The notes beneath the pieces are model-generated. The model was not told the DNA's origin. It saw nothing but the letters and a program-made list of their open reading frames with translations, and did not search any database. Positions 7,762 through 15,202 of a DNA stretch of 16,009 nt are shown here, one piece after another; the first letter of the stretch is position 1; every line of letters begins with the position of its first letter. Where the stretch lies: the NCBI GenBank assembly GCA_010027105.1, contig RGVT01000024.1:1-16009 (forward strand), given 5' to 3'. The position numbers and the translations under genes were made by a program. This DNA is from Planctomycetia bacterium (GTDB lineage Bacteria; Planctomycetota; Planctomycetia; Pirellulales; UBA1268).

Positions 7762-8703
7762 TCACGCTCCCCGTGGATCGGGAGCCGTCTGCTCGCCAGC
7801 CGCGGCGGCCCGGAGCCGCTCGGCCAGCGCCCGGGCCGCGTCGACCGCTGCCCGGCGCCGGGCGAACCAGCCCCGCCGCGGCGCCACGAAGAACGACAGG
7901 GAAAACACGCCCGCGGCCACGAGCACGATCGTCGGGCCGGTGGGCAGCCGCGGCACGGCGTTGCTCGTCGCCACGCCCCCCACCGCCGCGACGAGGCCGA
8001 TCGCGCCGGCGAGCGGAACCATCGTCGCCACCCGCTCGGTCCAGAGCCGCGCCGTGACCGGCGGGATCACCACGAGCGCCGTCACGAGCACCGCGCCGGC
8101 CGCCGGCAATCCCACCACCACCATCGCGGCCATGAGCGTGACGAGGGCGTAGTCGATGAGGGCCACGGGCCAGCCCGTGGCCGCGGCGAAGGCGGGATCG
8201 AAGGCCACGAGCGTGGCCTCCTTGAGCCCGAGCCACACGATGAGCACGGCCAGCGCCGCCGCGGCGGCGAGCGCCGTGGCGTCGCCCGCCGTGAGCGCCG
8301 CGGTGTGCCCCAGCAGGAAGTGCTCGAGCCCGCCGGCGCCGGGGATGCCCCGGGCGGAGATCCCCGCCAGCAGCGCGATCCCCAGCCCGAACGACACGCC
8401 GAGGACGATCGCCGTGGCGGCGTCGTCGCGGGTGCGGGTGAAACGGCGGATGACGACGAGGCCGCCGAGGGCCAGGACCGCCGCCGCGAACGCGCCGGCG
8501 AGGAGCGTGGGCAGGTCGCGCCGCCCCGTGGCGAGAAACGCGGCCACGACGCCGGCGAGCGTGGCGTGCGCGGCGGCGTCGCTCACGAGCGCCCGCCGCC
8601 GGAGCACCCCGAAACTGCCGATCACGCCCGCGGCGAACCCCACCGCCGCCACGGCCGCGGCCACCACCAGCGTGTTGTAGGGAATGCCGGCCGGCTGGCT
8701 CAT
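7762..8703 (-). CDS. metal ABC transporter permease (ABC-3 family), 313 aa
   Basis: Membrane channel subunit of a Zn/Mn/Fe importer. It begins ATG 8703 with GGAGGG upstream; the ATG overlaps the ATPase stop codon as ATGA, so the two are translationally coupled. About eight hydrophobic segments are visible across residues 10-275. Family signatures are LVSDAAAHATLAG (39-51; the usual form is LGDAISHAxLPG), RDDAATAIVLGVSFGLGIALL near 92-112, and GAVLVTALVVIPPVTARL at 203-220, the ATPase-coupling region. An Arg/Ala-rich cytoplasmic tail (278-313) is low complexity and carries nothing I recognise. It is paired with the second, sensor-fused permease to form the heterodimeric channel, as TroC and TroD do. 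Confidence 0.93.
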   Translation of the reverse strand: MSQPAGIPYNTLVVAAAVAAVGFAAGVIGSFGVLRRRALVSDAAAHATLAGVVAAFLATGRRDLPTLLAGAFAAAVLALGGLVVIRRFTRTRDDAATAIVLGVSFGLGIALLAGISARGIPGAGGLEHFLLGHTAALTAGDATALAAAAALAVLIVWLGLKEATLVAFDPAFAAATGWPVALIDYALVTLMAAMVVVGLPAAGAVLVTALVVIPPVTARLWTERVATMVPLAGAIGLVAAVGGVATSNAVPRLPTGPTIVLVAAGVFSLSFFVAPRRGWFARRRAAVDAARALAERLRAAAAGEQTAPDPRGA

Positions 8704-9473
8704 GAAGTGCGCCCTCCGCGCTCGACCGCGCGGCCGAGCTCGTCGAGCACGTCGAGGTGGCCGGCGTAGGTGCGGTGCAGGTTCTCGGGCGTGAGCACCG
8801 CGGCCACCGGCCCGGCCGCCACCAGCCGCATGTCGACGAGGGCCACGCCGTCGAACCACTCCGCCGCGGTCCGCAGGTCGTGGTGCACCACGACCACGAG
8901 CCGCCCCTCGGATCGCAACTCGTCGAGCACGCGGAAGATGCGGTCCTGGGAGCGGGCGTCGACGCCGGCCAGCGGCTCGTCGAGCAGGTAGAGATCGGCG
9001 GCCTGCACGAGGGCCCGCGCCAGAAACACCCGCTGCTGCTGGCCGCCGGAGAGCCGTCCGATCTGGCGGCCGGCCAGGTCGGCGAGGCCCACGCGGTCGA
9101 GCGCCGCCCGGGCCGCCTCGCGCTGCGCCGCGCCGGGGCGGCGAAACCAGCCCAGCCCCCCATACGTGCCCATCAGCACCACGTCGAGCACGCTGACGGG
9201 AAAGTCCCAGTCGACCGTCTCCCGCTGCGGCACGTAGCCGATCCGGCCGCGCACCTCGGCGAGCGGCCGGCCGAAGAACCGCACCGTCCCGCCCGCCAGC
9301 GGCACGAGCCCGAGCGCGGCCTTCAGGAGCGTGCTCTTGCCGGCGCCATTGGGCCCGATGATCCCGAACAGCCCGGGCGCGTCCACGCTGAGATCGACGT
9401 TCCACAGCACCGGGCGGCGGCCGTAGGCGACCGTGACGTCGTGCAACTCGAGCGCGGGTGCGGCGGCGGACAC
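8700..9473 (-). CDS. metal ABC transporter ATP-binding protein, 257 aa
   Basis: Cytoplasmic ATPase powering the importer. Start is GTG 9473-9471, which shares its first base with the TAG stop of the binding-protein gene (TAGTG) and has GGGAGG about 6 nt upstream. All nucleotide-binding motifs are intact: Walker A GPNGAGKST (40-48), Q-loop Gln83 in YVPQRETVDWDFPVS (diagnostic of the Mn/Zn/Fe TroB/MntB group), ABC signature LSGGQ (141-145), Walker B LYLLDEP (161-167), D-loop and H-loop His198 in VHHDL. The stop overlaps the next ATG. Normal family length. Confidence 0.96.
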   Translation of the reverse strand: MSAAAPALELHDVTVAYGRRPVLWNVDLSVDAPGLFGIIGPNGAGKSTLLKAALGLVPLAGGTVRFFGRPLAEVRGRIGYVPQRETVDWDFPVSVLDVVLMGTYGGLGWFRRPGAAQREAARAALDRVGLADLAGRQIGRLSGGQQQRVFLARALVQAADLYLLDEPLAGVDARSQDRIFRVLDELRSEGRLVVVVHHDLRTAAEWFDGVALVDMRLVAAGPVAAVLTPENLHRTYAGHLDVLDELGRAVERGGRTS

Positions 9474-10435
9474 TACCGGCCTCCCGTCAGGCCCGCGAAA
9501 ATCGTCTCCACGTTCGACCGCAGCGCCTCCTCGAGCGTCTCGGCTCCGCTGCCGGGCCCCCCGAGCGAATCGGAATGCAGCCGGCCGCCGAGCGCCACCG
9601 GCTGGCCGCGGGCCCGGGCACCCTCCTGCAGCGCCTGCACGTTGCGATCCGCGACGCTCGTCTCCACGAACACCGCCGGAAGCCCGCGCGCCACGATCAG
9701 GTCGACGAGCCGGTTGATGTCGGCCAGCCCCGCCTCGCTCTCGGTGCTCGTGCCCTGCACGCCCACCACCTCGATCCCGTAGGCGCGGCCGAAGTAGCGG
9801 AACGCATCGTGCGCCGTCACGAGCACCCGGCGCTCGGCGGGAATCGAGGCGAGCCGGCCGCGGACCTCGTCGTCGAGCCGCTCGAGTCGCTCGACGAGCG
9901 CGGCGGCCCGGGTGCGATGCGCCACCGCGGCGGCGGGGTCGATCGCCCCGAGGGCTTCGGCCACGGCCGGCGGGCAGAGGCTCCACAGCCGGGCGTCGAA
10001 CCACACGTGCGGGTCGTAGAGTCCGGGCGCCACCTCGATCAGCCGGTCGGTCGGCAGTGTCTCGGCCACCGCCAGCACGCGGCCGCGCGTGCCGAGCCTG
10101 CCGAGCAGCTCGCCCAGTTTGCCCTCGAGGCGCAGGCCGGAGGCCACGACGAGGTCGGCCCGCGCCAGCCGGTCGGCGTCGCGCGGCGTCGCCTTGTAGC
10201 CGTGCGGATCGATCCCGGGGCCCATCAGCGGATCGACGGCGACGCGGTCGCCGGCGACCTGCCGGACGAGGTCGGCCACCACGGTCGTCGTGGCGACCAC
10301 CCGCGGCCGTTCGGCGGCCGCGGCCCACGGGCCGGTCAACACGGCGAGCCCCGCGACCACTGCGCCGAGCCACGTGCGTCGCCACCGGGGCCACGGGGCC
10401 GTTTGGGGAACGCGTTTCGAGGTTTCAAAAATCAT
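9473..10435 (-). CDS. metal ABC transporter substrate-binding protein (TroA/ZnuA/PsaA family), 320 aa
   Basis: Cluster A-I (SBP family 9) metal-binding protein delivering Mn(II), Zn(II) or Fe(II) to the permeases from the periplasm. A signal peptide occupies residues 1-40 (basic start, hydrophobic TWLGAVVAGLAVL, cleavage around WAAAA). The likely metal ligands are His78 (IDPHGYKA), His143 (YDPHVWFD), His209 (VTAHDAFRYF) and Asp289 (LHSDSLG). That is the His3-Asp set of Treponema TroA; PsaA-type Mn proteins have Glu at the third position. GTSTESEAG (229-236) is typical of the TroA/MntC branch. No His-rich loop as in many ZnuA proteins, which argues mildly against dedicated zinc uptake. ATG 10435 has GAAGGA about 8 nt upstream. 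First gene of the operon; divergent from the acetyltransferase. Confidence 0.95.
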   Translation of the reverse strand: MIFETSKRVPQTAPWPRWRRTWLGAVVAGLAVLTGPWAAAAERPRVVATTTVVADLVRQVAGDRVAVDPLMGPGIDPHGYKATPRDADRLARADLVVASGLRLEGKLGELLGRLGTRGRVLAVAETLPTDRLIEVAPGLYDPHVWFDARLWSLCPPAVAEALGAIDPAAAVAHRTRAAALVERLERLDDEVRGRLASIPAERRVLVTAHDAFRYFGRAYGIEVVGVQGTSTESEAGLADINRLVDLIVARGLPAVFVETSVADRNVQALQEGARARGQPVALGGRLHSDSLGGPGSGAETLEEALRSNVETIFAGLTGGR

Positions 10436-10454
10436 TTTTTGATCCTTCAAAAAT
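10424..10454 (-). promoter_or_regulatory. AT-rich operator-like patch over the binding-protein start codon
   Basis: In very GC-rich surroundings, the stretch contains TTCAAAAAT twice in direct orientation (10424-10432 and 10446-10454, start-to-start 22 bp, about two helical turns). It also holds a perfect inverted repeat TCAAAAA-TCAT-TTTTTGA (10425-10442) centred on the start codon. The upstream copy overlaps the proposed -10. This would suit a metal-responsive repressor (MntR/DtxR, Zur or Fur type), but no known consensus is matched exactly. In the mRNA the AUG would sit in the loop of a weak A-U hairpin. Confidence 0.4.
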
Positions 10455-10481
10455 GCTATCGTCCCGGCCCCATCCCGGCAA
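10453..10481 (-). promoter_or_regulatory. candidate promoter of the metal-uptake operon
   Basis: On the minus strand, TTGCCG (10481-10476), a 17-bp spacer, then TAGCAT (10458-10453), a 4-of-6 -10 hexamer. The leader to the ATG would be only about 12 nt and would contain the ribosome site. A perfect dyad ATCCCG-GCAACG-CGGGAT (10472-10489) covers the -35 hexamer and could be an operator or simply chance in GC-rich DNA. Confidence 0.4.
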
Positions 10482-10500
10482 CGCGGGATCTGCCGGCGCG

Positions 10501-10529
10501 TTGACCGCCGTGCAGGGCGACCGTACGCT
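10501..10529 (+). promoter_or_regulatory. candidate promoter of the acetyltransferase-M16 cluster
   Basis: TTGACC (5 of 6) at 10501-10506, a 17-bp spacer, then TACGCT (3 of 6) at 10524-10529, in the 135-bp divergent gap. It faces away from the metal-operon promoter and gives a leader of roughly 35 nt before the GTG start. Judged by eye. Confidence 0.35.
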
Positions 10530-10570
10530 CTCAACTGTCTCGCCCGAGACGCAACGCCGGCGGACCACCC

Positions 10571-11191
10571 GTGCCTTCGACCTACTTCAAGCGGTTTCGG
10601 ATGGGTGTCGACCTGGCCGCGTGGCGTCCCACGCGGCCCCTGCCCCGGGGCTACCGGTTCGTGCCCTGGAACGAGGCCCTGCTCGACGTCCACGCCCGCA
10701 CGAAGTTCCGCTCGTTTCGCGCCGAGATCGACGCCACGGTCTTTCCCTGCCTCGGCGACGTGGAGGGCTGCCGGCGGCTGATGCGCGAGATCCGCGGCAA
10801 GCCGGGATTTCTCCCCGCGGCCACGTGGCTCGTCGTCGCGAACGACGCGGCCGGCGACCTCGAGTGGTGCGGCACGATCCAGGGCGTCGTCGACCGGCTC
10901 GGGCTGGGCTCGATCCAGAACGTCGGCGTCGTGCCCGGTCACCGTGGGCGGGGGCTGGGCACCTGCCTCGTCGAGCAGGCCCTCGGCGGCTTTCGCGGCC
11001 ACGGCCTGCGGCGGGCCTGCCTCGAGGTCACCGCCGGCAACTCACGGGCCGTGAGGCTCTACCAACGGCTCGGCTTCCGCAGGCTGAAGACGGTCTACAA
11101 GGTCGTCGACGAGGCCGGTGGCACGGGCCAGCGCGACGGATCGCTCACGCCGGCGGACACGCACCTCGTCGCCGAAGCCGCCTGCCTGTGA
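10571..11191 (+). CDS. GNAT family N-acetyltransferase, 206 aa
   Basis: Transfers an acyl group from acyl-CoA to an unknown amine. Start taken at GTG 10571; the ribosome site is weak (only CGGAC nearby), and ATG 10601 is an alternative. The GNAT core is clear in the second half: beta-4/motif A NVGVVPGHRGRGLGT (117-131) with the RxGxG pyrophosphate loop (Arg125-Gly130), then motif B LEVTAGNSRAVRLYQRLGF (151-169) with Asn157 and the general-acid candidate Tyr164. The N-terminal 100 residues are a less conserved acceptor-side region. The stop overlaps the start of the next gene (GTGA), so it is co-transcribed and coupled with the M16 pair; a functional link is not evident. Confidence 0.9.
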   Translation: MPSTYFKRFRMGVDLAAWRPTRPLPRGYRFVPWNEALLDVHARTKFRSFRAEIDATVFPCLGDVEGCRRLMREIRGKPGFLPAATWLVVANDAAGDLEWCGTIQGVVDRLGLGSIQNVGVVPGHRGRGLGTCLVEQALGGFRGHGLRRACLEVTAGNSRAVRLYQRLGFRRLKTVYKVVDEAGGTGQRDGSLTPADTHLVAEAACL

Positions 11192-12435
11192 AGCAGACCC
11201 TGCTCTCCGCCACGCTCGACAACGGCGTCGTGCTTCTGGGCGAGTCGCTGCCGGGGCTGGAATCGGTGGCGGTCGCGTTCCACGCCCCGGCCGGAGCCGT
11301 GCACGACGGCCCCGGCCGCTGCGGGCTGGCGACGCTCTCGGGCGAGATGATGCTCCGCGGCGCCGGCCGCCGTTCGAGCCGGGAGATCGTGGAGGCGCTC
11401 GAGGGGGCGGGTGTGCAGTGGTCGCAGAGCGTGTCCGCGAGCCACGTCAGCTTCGCGGGCGCGATGGTGGCCCGGCAGCTGCCCGAGGCGCTGCCGATCT
11501 ACGCCGACATCCTGCGCCGTCCGCGGCTGGCGGCCGACGAGCTCGAGAACGCCCGGCAGATGGTCCTGCAGAACCTCGCCGGCACCGAGGACGATCCCGC
11601 CCACCGCACGCTCTCCGCGCTGCGGCAGCTGCACTATCCGTCTCCGTGGGGCATGCCCAGCGAGGGCATCTCGGCCGAGGTCGAGCCGCTCGACCTCCAA
11701 GCCGTCCGGTCGTTCGTGGCCGCGCACGTGCGGCCGGGCGGCGCGATCATCGCCATCGCCGGCCGGATCGACTGGGACGACTTCGTGCACCGCGTCGCCG
11801 CGCTGTTCGGCGACTGGGAGCCGGGCGCCCCCCCGCCGGTCCGCCCCGGGACCCGCGGCCCGCGGGTGCGGCACGTGCCGCACGACTCACAGCAGACGCA
11901 CATGGCGCTGGCGTGGTCGGCCCCCCCCTACCGCAGCGACGAGTCGTACGAGGCGACGGCCGGGCTGGCGATCCTCGGCGGCGGCACGAGCGCGCGGCTG
12001 TTCACCGAGGTGCGCGAGCGGCGCGGCCTGTGCTACAGCGTTTCGGCCGGCTACCAGACGCTCCGCGACCACGCCGCCGCAGTCTGCCACGCCGGCACGA
12101 CCGCGGCGCGGGCCCAGGAGACGCTCGACGTGATCCTGGCCGAGATCGGGCGGCTCCCCGGCACGATCACGGCCGAGGAACTCGACCGCGTCAAGGCCCG
12201 GGCCAAGAGCGGCCTGGTGATGCAGCAGGAGTCGAGCGCCGCCCGGGCCGGCGCGCTCGCCAGGCAGTGGTATCACCTCGGCGGCGTGCGCACCCTCGCC
12301 GAGGAACTCGACCGTTACGACCGGCTCACCGTCGGCTCGATCGAGGCCTGGCTGGCCGCCAACCCCGTACGCGACCTGTCGGTCGTGTCGCTCGGCCGGG
12401 AGCCCCTGGAGGTGCCGCATGCGCTTTCGGCATGA
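11188..12435 (+). CDS. M16 peptidase-like protein, non-catalytic subunit, 415 aa
   Basis: M16B fold (mitochondrial processing peptidase/insulinase clan) with two homologous halves. Start is GTG 11188, overlapping the acetyltransferase stop as GTGA. Where catalytic members have HxxEH this protein reads GLATLSGEMMLRG (47-58), so it cannot bind the zinc. It keeps the C-terminal Arg/Tyr pair in SARLFTEVRERRGLCYSVSA (Arg270, Tyr283), which in two-chain M16 enzymes is supplied to the partner's active site. No signal peptide seen. It overlaps the catalytic gene by 17 bp, so the two are expected to assemble as a heterodimer. Confidence 0.93.
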   Translation: MKQTLLSATLDNGVVLLGESLPGLESVAVAFHAPAGAVHDGPGRCGLATLSGEMMLRGAGRRSSREIVEALEGAGVQWSQSVSASHVSFAGAMVARQLPEALPIYADILRRPRLAADELENARQMVLQNLAGTEDDPAHRTLSALRQLHYPSPWGMPSEGISAEVEPLDLQAVRSFVAAHVRPGGAIIAIAGRIDWDDFVHRVAALFGDWEPGAPPPVRPGTRGPRVRHVPHDSQQTHMALAWSAPPYRSDESYEATAGLAILGGGTSARLFTEVRERRGLCYSVSAGYQTLRDHAAAVCHAGTTAARAQETLDVILAEIGRLPGTITAEELDRVKARAKSGLVMQQESSAARAGALARQWYHLGGVRTLAEELDRYDRLTVGSIEAWLAANPVRDLSVVSLGREPLEVPHALSA

Positions 12436-13681
12436 GCGGCTCGACAACGGCCTCGACGTGATCGCCGAGGTCACCGACGGCGCGGTCTCCACGAGCGTCG
12501 GCTTCTTCGTGAAGACGGGGTCGCGCGACGAGACCGACGCCCTGTGGGGCGCGAGCCACTTCCTCGAGCACATGGTGTTCAAGGGCACGGCCGACCTTTC
12601 CGGCGACGAGATCAACCGCCGCTTCGATTGGATGGGCGCGGCGGCCAACGCGTTCACGAGCGAGGAGGACACGGTCTACCACGCCGCCGTGCTTCCGGAG
12701 CAGCAGCAGGAGGCGGTGTCGCTCCTCGCCCGGATGATGCGGCCGGCGCTGCGGACCGAGGATTTCGACACCGAGAAGCTCGTCATCCTGGAGGAGATCA
12801 GGATGTACGACGACCAGCCTCCCTTCGGCGCCGACGACCGCTGCCGCGCCGCCTTCTTCGCCGGCCACCCGCTCGCCCGCAGCGTGCTCGGCACGATCGA
12901 TTCGATCACGGCGCTCGACGTCGACGCGATGCGCGATTACCACGACCGCCGCTACGCGCCGGGCAACATCGTGCTCGCGGCCACCGGCGCGGTCGACTTC
13001 GCGGGGCTCGTGGAGGCGGCGCGGCGGCAGTGCGGCGACTGGGAGCCCCGGGAGAACCCACCGCGGACGGGAGCGCCGCTCCCTCGCCCCCCCGACGGCC
13101 GCTCGAGCGTGGCCACCATCACGAGGCCGTCCGCGACGCTCGAATACGCGGTGCGGATGACCGCCGGCCCCGACGGCACCGAAGACGACCGCTTTCCCGC
13201 CAAGCTCCTGGCCATGATCCTCGGCGACGACTCGGGCAGCCGGCTCTACTGGGCGCTGGTCGACTCCGGCGCGGCGGAACACGCCTCGCTGCACCATCAC
13301 GACTTCCTCGACGCCGGGCTGTTCGCCACGCAGCTCTCCTGCGACGCCGCCGACGTCGAGGGGCTCCTGGCCCGGATCGCCGACCTCTACTCGGGGGTGG
13401 CCCGCGGGGGCGTCGCGGCGGCCGAACTCGAGCAGGCCCGCAACAAGCTCGCCGGCCGGGTCGTGCTGGCAGGGGAGCGACCGCGGCGGCGGCTGTTCGG
13501 CGTCGGCCTGGAGTGGGCCCACGGCGACCGCTACCGCTCGGTGGCCGACGACCTGGCGATCGTCGAGGGGATCGGTCTCGACGACGTGCATCGGGTGCTC
13601 GACCGCTGGCCGCTCCACGGCCCCGCCGCCACGGTTCTGGCCGGGCCGCATCCGGCCACTTCCCCCGGCCACTTCCTTTGA
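12419..13681 (+). CDS. M16 peptidase, catalytic subunit, 420 aa
   Basis: Zinc metallopeptidase of the M16B family. ATG 12419 has GGAGG 8 nt upstream, inside the end of the previous gene. The inverted zinc motif is HFLEH (His47, Glu50, His51), followed by MVFKGT and the third ligand Glu126 in VILEEIRMYDD, about 74 residues on, as the family requires. YHDRRYAPGNIVLAATGAV (144-162) is the family's interdomain signature. In the second half, GDDSGSRLYWALVDSGAAEHASL keeps the Arg but has no Tyr at the GLxYSV position, complementing the partner. No signal peptide. Substrate unknown; may degrade peptides or process proteins. Confidence 0.95.
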   Translation: MRFRHERLDNGLDVIAEVTDGAVSTSVGFFVKTGSRDETDALWGASHFLEHMVFKGTADLSGDEINRRFDWMGAAANAFTSEEDTVYHAAVLPEQQQEAVSLLARMMRPALRTEDFDTEKLVILEEIRMYDDQPPFGADDRCRAAFFAGHPLARSVLGTIDSITALDVDAMRDYHDRRYAPGNIVLAATGAVDFAGLVEAARRQCGDWEPRENPPRTGAPLPRPPDGRSSVATITRPSATLEYAVRMTAGPDGTEDDRFPAKLLAMILGDDSGSRLYWALVDSGAAEHASLHHHDFLDAGLFATQLSCDAADVEGLLARIADLYSGVARGGVAAAELEQARNKLAGRVVLAGERPRRRLFGVGLEWAHGDRYRSVADDLAIVEGIGLDDVHRVLDRWPLHGPAATVLAGPHPATSPGHFL

Positions 13682-13708
13682 TCCCCCCGGGTGCGCAGAA
13701 TACCCGCC

Positions 13709-15199
13709 ATGGTTCCGCTGTTCGCCAACCGCTGGCTGATCGCCGTGCCCTCGATCTGGCTCGTGGGAGCGGGGGCCGCCGTCGCGCTGGCGGTCGTACT
13801 CGCCGCCTGGGGGCTGCTCCGCGTCGTGCAGCCGCGGGCCGCGGCCGAGGCCCGGGCCAGCCTCCGCGACGGCTTCGCGGGGCCGCTCGGCTGGCTGCTC
13901 GTCGCCCTCGCGCTCGTCGCCGTCGCCTGCGCGCCGCTCGTGCCGCTCGGCCAGGTCGGACGGTCGCTGGCCCGGATGGCGTCGGCCGACGCGTTCGACC
14001 GCTCCGTGACGATCGCGCCCGACGCCACGCTCGAGCCGATCGAACTCGACCTGCGGCCGCAGGAGCTCACGCTCCTCTCGCTCGAGAGCTCGGGGCCGCT
14101 CACCGTCCGCACGCAGCAGCCGATCGAGGGCTTCGCGATGGCGAAGGTGCCCGACGTCGACCTCGCGGCGGCGGTCCCCTGGACATGGAAGCGGAGCGAG
14201 GGCGCGACGAGCCCGTTCCTCGGCCAGCGGCCCACGCTCGAGGCCACGAATCCCGGCGCCGAGCCGGTGACGCTCCGCATCCGGGGCGCGCTCGAGCCCG
14301 AGCATCCGCAGTCGGCGATCCTCCCGTGGACGGCGATCGTGCTCGTCGCCATCGCCGGGCTCTACGCCGCCTTCCGGCTCGGCCCGCGGCGCGTCGCCGC
14401 GGTGGCGTCCGCCACCACCAAGGAGGCGATCGGCCAGCCGGTGTTCACGGTCGCGCTCGTCGTGGGCGCCGTGCTGCTCGTGCTGTTCATCGTCATTCCC
14501 TACAACACGTTCGGCGAGGACGTGAAGATGCTCAAGGACAGCGGCCTCACGCTCATCAAGGTGCTGGCGCTGCTCGTCGTCGTCTGGACGGCCAGCATCG
14601 CGGTGGCCGACGAGATCGAGGGGCGCACGGCGCTCACCGTGCTGTCGAAGCCGCTCACACGCCCCCAATTCGTGCTCGGCAAGTTCGCCGGCCTCGTACT
14701 CGTCGCCCTGCTGGTGTTCCTGATCCTGGGCAGCGTGCTCATGGCCACCACCAGCCTCAAGGTGGTGTACGACGCCCGCGAATCGTCGAAGCTCGACCCG
14801 GTCTGGCGGGACTGCGCCGACGAGATGATCACCGTGGTGCCGGGCCTCGCGCTCTCGCTGCTGGAGACGATCCTGCTCGCCGCCGTGAGCCTGGCGGTGT
14901 CCACGCGGCTGGGCATGATCCCCAACCTGATCGTCTGCTTCACCGTCTACGCGCTCGGCCATCTCGTGCCGCTGATCGTGCAGTCGAGCGTCGGGAAGTT
15001 CGCGATCGTACGGTTCGTCGGCCAGTTGTTCGCCACGCTCCTGCCGGTGCTCGAACACTTCACGATCGAGGCGGCCGTGGTGGGCGGCGTGCCCGTCCCG
15101 TGGACGTACCTCGGCTGGGCCGCCCTCTACGCGGGCCTCTACTCCGCCGTGGCGCTGCTCGTGGCCCTGGTGCTGTTCCAGAACCGCGACCTGGCCTGA
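13709..15199 (+). CDS. ABC-2 type transporter permease, 496 aa, no adjacent ATPase
   Basis: Polytopic membrane protein. Start taken at ATG 13709; an in-frame GTG at 13691 is possible, and neither has a Shine-Dalgarno site. CAGAAT seven bases before the ATG could be the -10 of a leaderless transcript. Hydrophobic segments lie at about 15-38, 61-80, 205-222, 245-264, 281-299, 324-346, 377-398, 404-424, 435-449 and 466-490. Between the second and third lies a soluble domain of about 120 residues (90-200) of beta character. The ABC-2 signature is ADEIEGRTALTVLSKPLTR (300-318) followed by FVLGKFAGLVLVALLVF. Such permeases work with a separate ATPase; none is next to it, and the gene follows the M16 pair by 27 bp. 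Ends 3 bp before a convergent gene. Confidence 0.88.
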   Translation: MVPLFANRWLIAVPSIWLVGAGAAVALAVVLAAWGLLRVVQPRAAAEARASLRDGFAGPLGWLLVALALVAVACAPLVPLGQVGRSLARMASADAFDRSVTIAPDATLEPIELDLRPQELTLLSLESSGPLTVRTQQPIEGFAMAKVPDVDLAAAVPWTWKRSEGATSPFLGQRPTLEATNPGAEPVTLRIRGALEPEHPQSAILPWTAIVLVAIAGLYAAFRLGPRRVAAVASATTKEAIGQPVFTVALVVGAVLLVLFIVIPYNTFGEDVKMLKDSGLTLIKVLALLVVVWTASIAVADEIEGRTALTVLSKPLTRPQFVLGKFAGLVLVALLVFLILGSVLMATTSLKVVYDARESSKLDPVWRDCADEMITVVPGLALSLLETILLAAVSLAVSTRLGMIPNLIVCFTVYALGHLVPLIVQSSVGKFAIVRFVGQLFATLLPVLEHFTIEAAVVGGVPVPWTYLGWAALYAGLYSAVALLVALVLFQNRDLA

Positions 15200-15202
15200 T
15201 CG

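Noticed and set aside
9474..10394. Extension of the ATPase frame upstream to 10394 as a fused protein
   Set aside because: That stretch encodes the substrate-binding protein in another frame; the ATPase starts at GTG 9473 with a Shine-Dalgarno site and normal family length.
9473..10435. Dedicated high-affinity zinc-binding protein ZnuA
   Set aside because: Possible, but there is no His-rich loop, the ATPase carries the TroB/MntB-type RETVDWDFPVS motif, and the fused sensor has MntR-like ligands. Left as a Mn/Zn/Fe family protein.
12326..15058. 910-codon minus-strand frame across the M16 and ABC-2 genes
   Set aside because: Antisense to two well-recognised proteins; composition (Asp/Arg/His/Gly-rich) is that of a GC-rich shadow frame.
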